DNA from: Unio delphinus
Taxonomy: Eukaryota; Mollusca; Bivalvia; Unionida; Unionidae
DNA length: 64,000 nt
Assembly: GCA_029339505.1 (NCBI GenBank)
Contig: JAQISU010000025.1
Span: 2,558,501 to 2,622,500, forward strand
Reading direction: 5' to 3'
Of this stretch, positions 1 through 9,997 are shown one piece after another (the first letter of the stretch is position 1; each line of letters starts with the position of its first letter). The notes under the pieces are model-generated. The model saw only the letters and a list, made by a program, of their open reading frames with translations. It searched no databases and had not been told where the DNA came from. The position numbers and the translations under genes are program-made.

Positions 1-1115
1 ATGCAGGTGTCGTTCATATAACGAGACTGCAAAGAAGATATTAAATAAATAATACGTCGTCCATATGACGAGGTATATGCAATTGTGAACCCTAAGTTCT
101 GAAGTTCTCGTTCATGGGACGAGATTTGTGTAGAATGAAATTATGCAGGTGTCGTTCATATAACGAGACTGCAAAGAAGATATTTAAATAAATATTACGT
201 CGTCCATATGACGAGATATATGCAGCATACGTAAGCACCATACACAGGCACCACACACGGGCATTACACGGTCAGCATAGACAAGCCCACACACGTAGTC
301 ACCACAACACGTCACCACACACGCAGTTACCACAACACTGCACCACTTCAGCACAACACGTCACCACACTACGTCACAACACTTCAGCACAATACGGCAC
401 CACACCACTTCAGCACAAAACGGCACCACACCACTTCATCATACTTCTTCAGCACCACACCACTTCAGTTACCACACCACGTCAGCTAAAATTAAAACAA
501 CCGAGCCGTGTAATACATATAACACGGTCAAGTATTCTCACATATGTAGCGCATGCACGCACATGAAATAATTATCCATGTACATTTAACGTTAAGCATG
601 CAGCGTATAATTGAACTCAATTATGTTCAGATACAAAAGAACTAATGAAACAAAATATAGTACTTCTGATAAAATGGCGCTGCCTAACCTACGTATTTAT
701 TCTATAGATTTTATAATAAATACTAAACATCTAATATGTAAAACAATGAATTATATCATAATACAAATAGCAATGAGAACAAAGTTAAACATATTGTTAC
801 CTCTTTTAGCTGATAGATTGCTCCGTTTAGGATGGAAGCTTTTTCCGACAAGACTGGATCGTGATGTGATTTCTGTCTTATAATTTCGTCCTTATATACC
901 CCTAGCTGTGACAGATATGCGCAGCTAGGTACTTTAAACTGCAGGCAATTTCGCACATGCAGCATGAGCTGAGCGTTCACTCATTATGCCGAAATAACTA
1001 AAAAGCCCATAAAACAATAAACTACCCTCGGTAAGGCTGTACGCAGTAACGAAATCGAGACTAGATTTTTGACCACATATACATATTGAACAGAGTCGTA
1101 TACAATTCCGTGACA
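1..1115 (-). repeat. 3' LTR (truncated by window start)
   Basis: It is colinear with 5002-6116 without indels. It ends at TGACA (1111-1115) directly next to a C-rich stretch that is a polypurine tract on the minus strand. The first 456 bases of the full 1571-bp LTR lie outside the window. Confidence 0.92.
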
Positions 1116-1138
1116 TACCTCCCCCCTTCAAAAAAAAG
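1116..1138 (-). other. Polypurine tract (plus-strand primer site)
   Basis: On the minus strand this reads as an uninterrupted purine run (A-rich, then GAAGGGGGGAGG) ending next to the TGTCA tip of the 3' LTR. This is the expected position and composition for an LTR-element PPT. Confidence 0.8.
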
Positions 1139-1276
1139 TGGAAACACTTTTAGAAAAACACGGAATTGTCACAGAAAAATATGAAATGAGACGTTATTTA
1201 CATTACAGCAATAACGTGATACAATGAAGGAATAAAAAAAAACTTGCAAATCACAGTCTGCTTAAGTAATCAGCCC

Positions 1277-4200
1277 CTACATTTTCCCACGACTAGGTCT
1301 CTCCACATAACTCTTTAACATATTGGCATGAAATATTCTCATCCTACCTCCAATGTCAATTCGGTAATCCATTTCACCCATGACCTGTTTAACCTCATAC
1401 GGCCCTTTCCATTGGACCAATAATTTGTTTCTACTAGTAGGGAGTAGCACCAACACACGATCACCCACGTCGAATTTCCTACTTCGCGTTCCCCGGTTGT
1501 AATATTTCGCGTACTTGCGACCAGATTTCACAAGCTCGTCGTGTGCCATCCGACACGTGCTTTCTAATCTCTCGCGTAAGTCTACGACGTACTGGTAGGT
1601 GGTTTTAACCTCTCCTTCTGCGACATCACCTGACCATAGTTCGCGCAGAATCCGCATAGGACCCCGAATTGCCCTACCGTATAGCAATTCAAACGGCGAG
1701 AATCCCAAACTCTCGTGCGGTACCTCGCGATACGCGAACAAAATCGCGTTTAAATATCTGTCCCAATCTCGCGGTTTCTCCGCGCACATTCGACGGAGCA
1801 TTTGTTTTAATGTGCCGTTAAATCTCTCTACCAATCCATTACACATGGGGTGATACGGTGTAGTGCGCAACTGTTTAATTGACAACAACCTACTAATTTC
1901 TGACATTAGTTCGGAGGTAAACTGGGCTCCGCAATCTGTTAGGATTTCCTCAGGTACCCCTACCCTACTGAACATGTCGACAAGTGCCTCAGCCACGCGT
2001 TCAGTTTCAATTGATGGTAATGCTATCGCTTCTGGGTATCTAGTAGCATAATCCACTAGAGTGAGGATATATCGGTTTTTCCTATCTGTAATAGGAAATA
2101 TGGGTCCCACAATATCAACGGCTACCCTTTTAAATGGGGTATCTATAAGAGGCATTTTACCTAAAGGTACTCTGGTAATTCTTCCCTTTGACACAGTCTT
2201 TTGGCAAACGTCGCACGACCGACAAAATCGTGCTACGTCACCGTTTACTCCAGGCCAATAAAACTCTCTTAAAACTCTGTCTGTTGTTTTTCTCATGCCT
2301 AAATGACCTGCCATACTAGACTCATGCGCTACTCTCAATACATGTGACCTGAATTTCTGAGGGACAACTAATTGAAGATACTTTCCCCCCTCTCGCGTGC
2401 TAAATTCTCTGTACATTAAACCCTTGGTACGTACGAATTTAGAGCTCCCACCGCCCTTACAACATTTCGCGGTACCCGACAAGATTCTCTCTGCGAGTGC
2501 GCATAAAGACTCGTCCTGACTTTGCTCACGTGTAAACTCATCACGTGAGATATCGGTTACGGCTTCCGGAACTTTCAATTTAAGTAGCGGCTTTTTATCC
2601 GCCTGCGCTCTAGTTTCGACGGCTTGCACGATGGGAAACCGGAAATCAGAGAGGGTTGGGAGTCTGGATCCCTCGACATTTCCTATGGTTAAATCATATA
2701 TAGGGTTTTCCATGCACAGTGCTTCCACAGTCCCATTCAGAAAGGGCGTCTCTATTTCTATTCTGGCAACGGGGACGTGATCGATTGTTCTATTTAACAA
2801 CATACAATGGGATTTCCAACCAAGCATTTGATCTTCCCTAACGAGACTTCGCTTTACCACAACACCCGTGCACCCGGTGTCGCGTAAGACAGTGACTGTT
2901 TGTCCGTTGGCGGTACCTGTAGCAGTCGGCACCCTCGCCTCTGGGAAAAAGCACGTGCCGATGGACTGGATAACGTCATGACCGACCTGCACACGCGATC
3001 TGGAATTGTAGACCTTACTCGCGTTATTAGATTCAGACCCTTCGCGAGAAAGACCATCGCGCTTGCCACCTCCTGACCACGCTCTGCTTTCAATAGCAAC
3101 CGCAACTTTCGGGACGAAACTCTTCCTCTTCGGACAATCGGGGGTGATGTGGCCGAATTCCTTACAAGTGAAACATTGTTTATCACTACGATAGGAACCC
3201 TTCCCAGATTGAAAATTTCCACCTTTGTAGATTCCAAGTTTCTCGGGTTCTCTGAGTCTCTGATCTTGATAACCTCCCTTGTTATCCCTTAAAATTACAC
3301 TCTGGGTTCCTCCTCGGGCTTCGGCAAAATAGTCTGCTTGGGTAGCCATATCGGATACATTACTTAAAGACTTTTCCCTCAGGAATAAATACAATTCTCT
3401 ACCACAAATGTCTAACAACTGGTCCCTAAGTAAAAAATCGGTAAGACCCTCGAATGTTTTTTGTACCTTGCCACATTCAATCCACCGTTGGAAATAATTT
3501 CCGGTCCTACATATAAACTGGGCGAATGTCTCACCTTTTTCGGGCTTACTTGATTTAAACTTTTTACGGAACCCTTGTTCCGTCAGCTCATATCTTTTAA
3601 GGAGTGCCTCTTTTAATGTGTCGTAGTTCAGTGCGTCATTTACGGGTAGACGCGAATACACATCTAGCGCTTTACCTTTAAGCAATGCGCTGAGATGGAG
3701 CGCCCAATTTTCCCTTTGCCATTTCTGGATGGTGGCATATCGCTCGAACCTATGCAGATAACTATCTAAATTGTCCTTGTCATCATCAAAAGGGGGTAAT
3801 TTAGGGCCTTTTAACTTAGAATCGTGTTGCCCATCCTTCTTAGCCTCTAATAATTCAAATTTCCTTTTGTGTTCCTTTTCCATATTCCTGTCTTCTAACT
3901 CAATAGCTTCTAACCTTGCTCGTTTCTCCCCCTCTGACTTTCTTTCCTCAAGTTCTCGTACTTGTTCTATTCTTTCCCTTTCTGCATCCCTTTCCCATCC
4001 TATCCTTTCCTTCTCTGCCTGTTTTTCTAACTCTATCTTTTTTTCCTTAAATACCATCTTCTCTCTTTCTAATACTAGCTTTTCCCTTTCAAAGGCAATT
4101 TGTATTTCGGCCTTTTCCCTCTCTATATCCCTTTCCTTTACCCTTTGATCCCTTTCCCGGGCCTGCTCCTCCTGAACAAAATTTCTAAGGGTCTCCCCCC

Positions 4201-4303
4201 CATACCCAAACTGTTTGCCCAACTCAACTAGATCTTTGAGTGACGACATGGTGAATGCTATTGATAAGATAACCAATCCTAAATGCACTATCATATAACA
4301 CAT
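1277..4303 (-). CDS. Gag-protease-integrase polyprotein without RT/RNase H
   Basis: Uninterrupted 1008-codon frame. The likely start is the Met at 4249 (MSSLKDLVELGK), since the preceding residues look hydrophobic and extraneous. Order: charged coiled coil (about 30-150), Gag capsid-like domain (about 170-335), CCHC zinc knuckle CFTCKEFGHITPDC near 375, aspartic protease DTG near 475, integrase HHCC domain (HESSMAGH..CRSCDVC) from about 658, integrase catalytic D, D and E near 732, 788 and 824 (35 residues between the second D and E), then a GPY/F-type C-terminal domain (VQWKGPYEV). Only a linker of about 100 residues joins protease to HHCC, so reverse transcriptase and RNase H are absent, not just degraded. 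Intact coding with near-identical LTRs suggests recent mobilisation in trans. It is also possible that this is a deletion derivative amplified once. Confidence 0.9.
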   Translation of the reverse strand: MCYMIVHLGLVILSIAFTMSSLKDLVELGKQFGYGGETLRNFVQEEQARERDQRVKERDIEREKAEIQIAFEREKLVLEREKMVFKEKKIELEKQAEKERIGWERDAERERIEQVRELEERKSEGEKRARLEAIELEDRNMEKEHKRKFELLEAKKDGQHDSKLKGPKLPPFDDDKDNLDSYLHRFERYATIQKWQRENWALHLSALLKGKALDVYSRLPVNDALNYDTLKEALLKRYELTEQGFRKKFKSSKPEKGETFAQFICRTGNYFQRWIECGKVQKTFEGLTDFLLRDQLLDICGRELYLFLREKSLSNVSDMATQADYFAEARGGTQSVILRDNKGGYQDQRLREPEKLGIYKGGNFQSGKGSYRSDKQCFTCKEFGHITPDCPKRKSFVPKVAVAIESRAWSGGGKRDGLSREGSESNNASKVYNSRSRVQVGHDVIQSIGTCFFPEARVPTATGTANGQTVTVLRDTGCTGVVVKRSLVREDQMLGWKSHCMLLNRTIDHVPVARIEIETPFLNGTVEALCMENPIYDLTIGNVEGSRLPTLSDFRFPIVQAVETRAQADKKPLLKLKVPEAVTDISRDEFTREQSQDESLCALAERILSGTAKCCKGGGSSKFVRTKGLMYREFSTREGGKYLQLVVPQKFRSHVLRVAHESSMAGHLGMRKTTDRVLREFYWPGVNGDVARFCRSCDVCQKTVSKGRITRVPLGKMPLIDTPFKRVAVDIVGPIFPITDRKNRYILTLVDYATRYPEAIALPSIETERVAEALVDMFSRVGVPEEILTDCGAQFTSELMSEISRLLSIKQLRTTPYHPMCNGLVERFNGTLKQMLRRMCAEKPRDWDRYLNAILFAYREVPHESLGFSPFELLYGRAIRGPMRILRELWSGDVAEGEVKTTYQYVVDLRERLESTCRMAHDELVKSGRKYAKYYNRGTRSRKFDVGDRVLVLLPTSRNKLLVQWKGPYEVKQVMGEMDYRIDIGGRMRIFHANMLKSYVERPSRGKM

Positions 4304-4524
4304 ACAATTCTTGGGATTACGTGAACGAACCGTATATTACTCCTCCCAATGTATTCAATATGTATATATGTATATATATAAAACAGAATATGAGTGAGGT
4401 ATTAACTCACCAGCCTGATTTGTCTTGTCAGGAAGCTTCTGATCTGAAACACATCTTTAAAACAAAACTTACCACAATCAGGACCTATGCAATTTAAAAT
4501 CCGTGCTTCGCCTAATCCAATTAT

Positions 4525-4543
4525 GATCCCACTTCTGACACCA
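4525..4543 (-). other. Primer-binding-like site next to 5' LTR
   Basis: The minus strand reads TGGTGTCAGAAGTGGGATC starting two bases inside the 5' LTR, the position of a tRNA primer-binding site. Sequences of this type are common in Gypsy elements. The matching tRNA was not determined. Confidence 0.6.
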
Positions 4544-4545
4544 TT

Positions 4546-6116
4546 TGTCACAAGATAGACCGAGTCGGGACTGGATTAGTGAAGACACGGAACACAACTG
4601 CGTTAATAAGATGTTTATTTTATAAACGCAATTTTAAAAAATCAACTCTGACACCAATATTTTACAAAATATAAGAAAAATCTATTTATATAAATGTTCC
4701 TAACATGGAACTATGAATTTCAGTAACGTAATGACAAAAAAGAAGTATAAGAATGAATTTACAAATATGAATATATATAAAAGGCTCGTATAACGAGATA
4801 GATGCAAAGAAGATATTAAATAAATAATATGTCGTCCATATGACGAGACTGGAATGAAATTATGCAGGTGTCGTTCATATAACGAGACTGCAAAGAAGAT
4901 ATTAAATAAATAGTACGTCGTCCATATGACGAGACATGCAATTGTGAACCCTAAATTCTTAAGTTCTCGTTCATGGAACGAGACTTGTGTAGAATGAAAT
5001 TATGCAGGTGTCGTTCATATAACGAGACTGCAAAGAAGATATTAAATAAATAATACGTCGTCCATATGACGAGGTATATGCAATTGTGAACCCTAAGTTC
5101 TGAAGTTCTCGTTCATGGGACGAGATTTGTGTAGAATGAAATTATGCAGGTGTCGTTCATATAACGAGACTGCAAAGAAGATATTTAAATAAATATTACG
5201 TCGTCCATATGACGAGATATATGCAGCATACGTAAGCACCATACACAGGCACCACACACGGGCATTACACGGTCAGCATAGACAAGCCCACACACGTAGT
5301 CACCACAACACGTCACCACACACGCAGTTACCACAACACTGCACCACTTCAGCACAACACGTCACCACACTACGTCACAACACTTCAGCACAATACGGCA
5401 CCACACCACTTCAGCACAAAACGGCACCACACCACTTCATCATACTTCTTCAGCACCACACCACTTCAGTTACCACACCACGTCAGCTAAAATTAAAACA
5501 ACCGAACCGTGTAATACATATGACACGGTCAAGTATTCTCACATATGTAGCGCATGCACGCACATGAAATAATTATCCATGTACATTTAACGTTAAGCAT
5601 GCAGCGTATAATTGAACTCAATTATGTTCAGATACAAAAGAACTAATGAAACAAAATATAGTACTTCTGATAAAATGGCGCTGCCTAACCTACGTATTTA
5701 TTCTATAGATTTTATAATAAATACTAAACATCTAATATGTAAAACAATGAATTATATCATAATACAAATAGCAATGAGAACAAAGTTAAACATATTGTTA
5801 CCTCTTTTAGCTGATAGATTGCTCCGTTTAGGATGGAAGCTTTTTCCGACAAGACTGGATCGTGATGTGATTTCTGTCTTATAATTTCGTCCTTATATAC
5901 CCCTAGCTGTGACAGATATGCGCAGCTAGGTACTTTAAACTGCAGGCAATTTCGCACATGCAGCATGAGCTGAGCGTTCACTCATTATGCCGAAATAACT
6001 AAAAAGCCCATAAAATAATAAACTACCCTCGGTAAGGCTGTACGCAGTAACGAAATCGAGACTAGATTTTTGACCACATATACATATTGAACAGAGTCGT
6101 ATACAATTCCGTGACA
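4546..6116 (-). repeat. 5' LTR, 1571 bp
   Basis: Bounded by TGTCA (4546) and TGACA (6112-6116). It shares 1115 bp with the 3' LTR. It holds two internal repeat blocks: a tandem palindrome-bearing array (4781-5222) and a CA-rich block (about 5226-5500) with CACCACACCACTTCAGCAC-like units. The transcription start was not identified. Confidence 0.9.
4781..5222. repeat. Tandem 140-142 bp units with palindromic 15-mers in the LTR
   Basis: Units recur at about 4871, 5011 and 5153. Each carries near-palindromes CGTTCATATAACGAG and CGTCCATATGACGAG, and some carry CGTTCATGGGACGAG. All have a CG(T)C/T..ACGAG inverted half-site with a changing centre. Recurring dyads in the U3/R region of an LTR suggest binding sites for a regulator, which is inference. 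Confidence 0.75.
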
Positions 6117-6453
6117 ATATGACGTTGTTGAAGATCTCTACTTCGTTATACAATATCATGAGCATGACAAGCCTTATCGATAGCGTTTATTGGATATTCA
6201 TCAGGTCGGGGTTGATCTTGATCATCGAGTCGGTTATCTAATCGACCGCATTAATTATATCCTGGAAGGTGTTTTTCACCTGGATGTTTCCCCTATGGAG
6301 ACCCTGGGAGCTTTGTTAACTTGGCGGCGATAATACCTCCGTATTTTTATACTGACACTTGCCAGTGATTACATCTCTGTTATTGCTAGTTGTGATAGGT
6401 ACTGGGTCAGTTGTCGACGTATGTGATCTACATTTCACACAAGATAAATTCAT
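6117..6453 (-). pseudogene. DUF5679-like zinc ribbon / PLA2 relic (P4)
   Basis: Reading leftward from 6453, the peptide begins MNLSCVKC and later gives GKCQ, matching the N-terminal CxxC ribbon of P2's gene. A second frame then gives the PLA2 segment (AAKLTKLPG, later NAIDKACHAHD). Several stops and a deletion break it. It ends at the LTR insertion point just past the HD dyad. Confidence 0.75.
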
Positions 6454-6474
6454 AATAAATTTATGTTATATCTA

Positions 6475-7110
6475 ATGGAAATTACAGACTGTTCCGCGTT
6501 AGAAAAACAACTACCACCTAGACATCATAAAATGTTGCCGAGCATAATACGATCGATTATCATTGGACTATCTGGAAGTGGTAACACACTACTATATCTT
6601 AATTTAATTAAGAAGTTAAAGAAATGGGAAAAACTATATTTGATAGCTCCAACAGCAAAATACCACGCGGCTATGAGGTATTGAACGATTATATCAAACA
6701 CGCGAAACGAATAACCGGCGATGATATTATTGGATTTATTGACAGCGTCGATGAAGCACCTTGTGTCCAGGATATCGACGAAAACATCAACAACGGGATT
6801 GTTTACGACGATGTGGTCACGGATAAACAATCAAACCACGCTTGGATATTTTCACTAGCGAGACAAAAAAACATCGATATAATTTAAATCTCTCAACGAT
6901 ACACTAACATAACTGATATGCTAATTGATAACTGTAATATTCTGTTGGTGTTTCGCGGAGTTGACACACATACGTTACAACATACTCACCGGAGTTGGTG
7001 AAGCGTAGATATGGACTATAACGAATTAAAAAAAATTGCAAACTATATTTGGAATATCTCACATAAATTTATAACAATAAATTTAGAACATCATATTAAC
7101 TTATAACTCA
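6475..7110 (+). pseudogene. FtsK/A32-like packaging ATPase relic (P4)
   Basis: Starts MEITDCSA and aligns along its length with the P1 ATPase. The P-loop reads GLSGSGNT, so the lysine that binds ATP phosphate is replaced by Asn. A frameshift follows near 6680, then the Walker B region VYDDVVTDK, a stop near 6885, then QRYTN and RGVDTHTL fragments. It is non-functional. Confidence 0.8.
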
Positions 7111-7210
7111 AAATTTTAACAACTTCAATGACCATTAAATATGGGTAACAGAGACCTCCATTATTAAAACATTGTAGTGCCTATCAAGAATCATACTGCT
7201 TGGAATAACA

Positions 7211-7213
<3 letters not shown>

Positions 7214-7274
<61 letters not shown>

Positions 7275-7298
7275 AGAATCATACTGCTTGGAATAACA

Positions 7299-7391
<93 letters not shown>
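7214..7391. repeat. Two (AT)n microsatellites with a duplicated spacer
   Basis: AT runs at 7214-7270 and 7302-7391. The same unit (ATCAAGAATCATACTGCTTG plus GAATAACAG) precedes each, so flank and repeat were duplicated together. Frames read through here (alternating Ile-Tyr) are not genes. Confidence 0.95.
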
Positions 7392-7394
<3 letters not shown>

Positions 7395-7945
7395 CAATAA
7401 AAGCATTTGTTCATGTGATAAATGCAAATATCTTGTTATCCAGGTAAAGGAAAATATAGGTCACGGTGACGTTTTGGTAGGTAGGAACAGAGATGTACAC
7501 TGGTATCCAGTCTATTGATAGTTTACATAGACAATTAAAATATGAAGTTAACCGACATCCGTGAACATGGGTCTGTGCTAACTTTGTAATAAGTGTTTAG
7601 TGTGGACTTAAAAATGGATCGTCTCACATTGTTTCTTTCTTCTGTCTAAATAGACCATGAATCAGTTGAATAGAGGTCAGAATAAGATCACGTGATCTAG
7701 AGATTACATATGTACAGTGGATAAGATAGACATCCCTAGCTGCAGAAAGGGTAAAATATGAAAAAGTCAAGTGTTTACTGGGATGTTATTTAAAAAATTT
7801 CATTTGGAAATTTTTTGGAAGACTTTACCGATCACTGTCGAACTAATAGTTAATTTGGAAGGAAAAAAAAGGAATTTATAGCATTCTATATGTTACCATT
7901 TATAGTTTCACTTTGTAATTTAGGAAAATTAATTTCTTTTTAATA
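7392..7945. other. Unassigned AT-rich DNA
   Basis: No open frame of interest, repeat or known element was recognised between the microsatellite and the left end of P3. Confidence 0.6.
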
Positions 7946-7950
7946 CTAAT

Positions 7951-8245
7951 AACAGCAGAGAGAGAGTGAAGAGACCAAACATATAGAAGCGTCTGTTTGC
8001 TAAACTAACATTTCCCATAAAATCTGGGATAAAAGCAGTCAAAAAACAAAATAAATCAAAGCTTCTAATTAACTGAGAGTATCTCTTGGGTTAGATAATT
8101 CTGTCACTGCCTCTTGACGTTATTTTTCTGATTTATAGGAAGCGTTAGTTTGACAAATGGACGCCTCTGATTGGGGTCACAACCTCTTTGCTGTTATTTT
8201 ATTTATCCAAATATTTTATCAAGACCGATTCGATATCTTGATCTA
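7951..8245. repeat. P3 left terminal inverted repeat
   Basis: Pairs with 32231-32529. The outer 245 bp (7951-8195) is itself bounded by inverted tips, ending CCTCTTTGCTGTT. The inner part runs into the 3' end of the ATPase relic. Confidence 0.8.
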
Positions 8246-8892
8246 GTATAATGTAATTGTTTTTGTTATAATGACATAATGACTAAAAAAATATTCTAAA
8301 AAGAGTATAGTCGTAATCTGATGAAAATGTCTTAATGTATGCGTATCAACTCCATTACATACGGCAAGAATATTACAGTTATCTCTGATCGCTTTTGGAA
8401 TTTGCTTATATAGCAAGAATATTACAGTTATCTCTCATCGCTTTTGGAATTTGCTTATATTGCTGAGTTACATAAATTACATTTTTATTTTAATGTCTAC
8501 CTCGAGAAAATATTCAAGCTGTATTTGATTGTTTATCCAGCATCACGTCGTCGTAAAAATCTAAATTATTAATACTTCCATCAATGGAATCAACACTCGA
8601 TGCATTAGTGATATCAGTGATAAACTCAATAACATCATCACTGCGCTCATCCAAGGATTTTGCATTTTCATTAAAATCTTTCAACACATCATAACACAGT
8701 TGATTGTCTACTGATGGTACTATCAAATGCAACCTGTCCCATTTTAGCCATCTCATTATCGAATTAAGTACCAATTGCGTCTTTCCACTTCCATATGGAC
8801 CAATGATAATCATACGAATATAATTTGGTAGTGCTGGATGGTGTTTGACCGTTACTCGCGTTCTTGTCGTTGTAAATTCAAATTACATCAAT
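8210..8892 (-). pseudogene. Packaging ATPase relic (P3)
   Basis: Minus-strand homologue of the P1 ATPase. It retains GPYGSGKTQLVLN (P-loop, lysine kept), LHLIVPSVDNQLCYDVLKDF and NNLDFYDDVMLDKQ (Walker B). Upstream and downstream parts are out of frame or carry stops. A tandem duplication (8364-8405 and 8406-8465) disrupts the C-terminal part. Confidence 0.8.
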
Positions 8893-8909
8893 GATGTTTA
8901 ATAAATAAT

Positions 8910-9419
8910 ATGGACCTATATTAAGTTAAATGAAAGCGCGTACGCCGACAGATACACTAACAACAATTACAACAAAAATTAATAGGTCAGCGGTTACAGG
9001 TAAGTGTGAACGATGTAGAACAAAGAAATTTAAATTTATACCAGATAACAAATCGAATTTTTTAAAAGAAAAGGATAGGTGATATTGCAGAAAAAATTAC
9101 TAACTTACCAGGGGACCCCATGGACCAAATATCCAGGAGAAAAACAACTTCCAGGACATAATTAATGGCTCTGGAACCAGACTTGATATCTGACTAGATA
9201 ATCAAGACCAACCAAAACTTGGAGAGCATCTGATACACGCTATTGATTGAGCTTGTCACGCTCATGATGTATCTTATAAAAAAAACAATCAGAGGCATAA
9301 AAAGCTCGCTGATATAACATTAATTCACGCGTCTAATTATGTCACTGATAAATCTTAAAAGTTGGCTGGTTAATAAAACCCGCAATGAAAGGTAATCTTG
9401 TATTAGGGGCTGGTAATTA
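8910..9419 (+). pseudogene. DUF5679-like zinc ribbon / PLA2 relic (P3)
   Basis: Begins with a degraded MDLY.. start. It then has the GKCERCRTKKFKF zinc-ribbon half, then in another frame GDIAEKITNLPG and a decayed PLA2 core (SGTRLDI, CHAHDVSYKK). Frame changes and stops are frequent. The slippery heptamer of P1/P2 is not conserved here. Confidence 0.75.
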
Positions 9420-9427
9420 CTATTATT

Positions 9428-9689
9428 ATGAAATTTATTTATTATCCCCAAGGATGATACTGGAGAAGTAAATCAGCAATTAATAAACTCGCCGAAGCAT
9501 CAAAAGTCAAACGTGTTACTGCGGCACATTGGTCATCAAGACAGGCAATCGGGCAAATGTATCTTCCACCGCCATAAGAATATATTTCTCGCAATTTGAT
9601 GTCAGCGTTCCAAATTAGGCTAATATTTTATTCTTACAGCATGATACAAGTAATGTAAAAATAAGGACATACAAATACGCCTTAACTGT
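9428..9689 (+). pseudogene. Integrase relic of P3, 5' part (split by P1)
   Basis: N-terminal region matching the P1/P2 integrase (INKLAEASKVKRVTAAHW). It stops at KYALTV, where P1 is inserted, and the remainder resumes at 24558 after the 5-bp duplication ACTGT. Unlike P1 and P2, the stretch SKVKRVTAAHW stays in one frame here. An earlier stop (near 9455) breaks the start. Confidence 0.8.
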
Positions 9690-9997
9690 AGCAGCAGAGA
9701 GGGTGAATCCTACAACGTTTTCAGACAAAATTTTGATTGAAATCTTAAAACGAGCCTTCCTACGATCTCATTTTAACCAAAAAAAATGTCTCAGCGGCAA
9801 ACCCTACAACGTTTTCAGACAAAAAATTGATTGAAATCTTAATGAGCTTTCCCTACGAAATCTCATTTTAACTAAAAAAAATGAAAACGGAGACTTTTAC
9901 GATTTTTTAATCAATTTTGGTCGCAACTTGTTGTCATCCACCCTCTCTGCTGCTTAGTGATTTCATCACTGGGTTAACAAAAAATAATAAATGATTT
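9690..9997. repeat. P1 left terminal inverted repeat
   Basis: Inverse of 24251-24557. The outer 265 bp is bounded by AGCAGCAGAGAGGGTG (9690) and its inverse ending at 9954, so the TIR is itself a double-ended module. Inside is a diverged tandem duplication of about 95 bp starting CTACAACGTTTTCAGAC (near 9710 and 9804). Confidence 0.92.

Larger units (their letters stand above)
1..6116 (-). mobile_element. Gypsy-like LTR retrotransposon lacking reverse transcriptase
   Basis: Bases 1-1115 and 5002-6116 are the same sequence with no gap and only about three substitutions that I can see, so they are the two LTRs of one minus-strand element. The 3' LTR is cut by the window edge. Between the LTRs lie only about 3.4 kb (1116-4545), with a primer-binding-like site, one long open frame and a polypurine tract. 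LTR ends are TGTCA..TGACA. The insertion is young, judging by LTR identity, and it lands inside the PLA2 gene of relic P4. The target duplication cannot be checked because the left flank lies outside the window. Confidence 0.93.
6117..7110. mobile_element. P4: stub of a Polinton/adintovirus-like element
   Basis: Holds a head-to-head pair: a DUF5679/PLA2 relic on minus and a packaging ATPase relic on plus. This is the arrangement of P1-P3 in reverse orientation. The left part is cut by the LTR insertion inside PLA2. No terminal repeat was found on the right before the AT microsatellite. Confidence 0.8.

Noticed and set aside
611..883. 90-codon frame present in both LTRs (also 5612-5884)
   Set aside because: It lies within the LTR, has no recognisable motif, and is duplicated only because the LTRs are identical.
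3771..4148. Ser-rich plus-strand frame opposite Gag
   Set aside because: It is the shadow of the Glu/Arg-rich coiled coil on the minus strand.
6116..6121. Target duplication of the LTR element
   Set aside because: The other flank is outside the window, so it cannot be assessed.
7184..7414. Long Tyr-Ile open frame
   Set aside because: It is translation of an (AT)n microsatellite.
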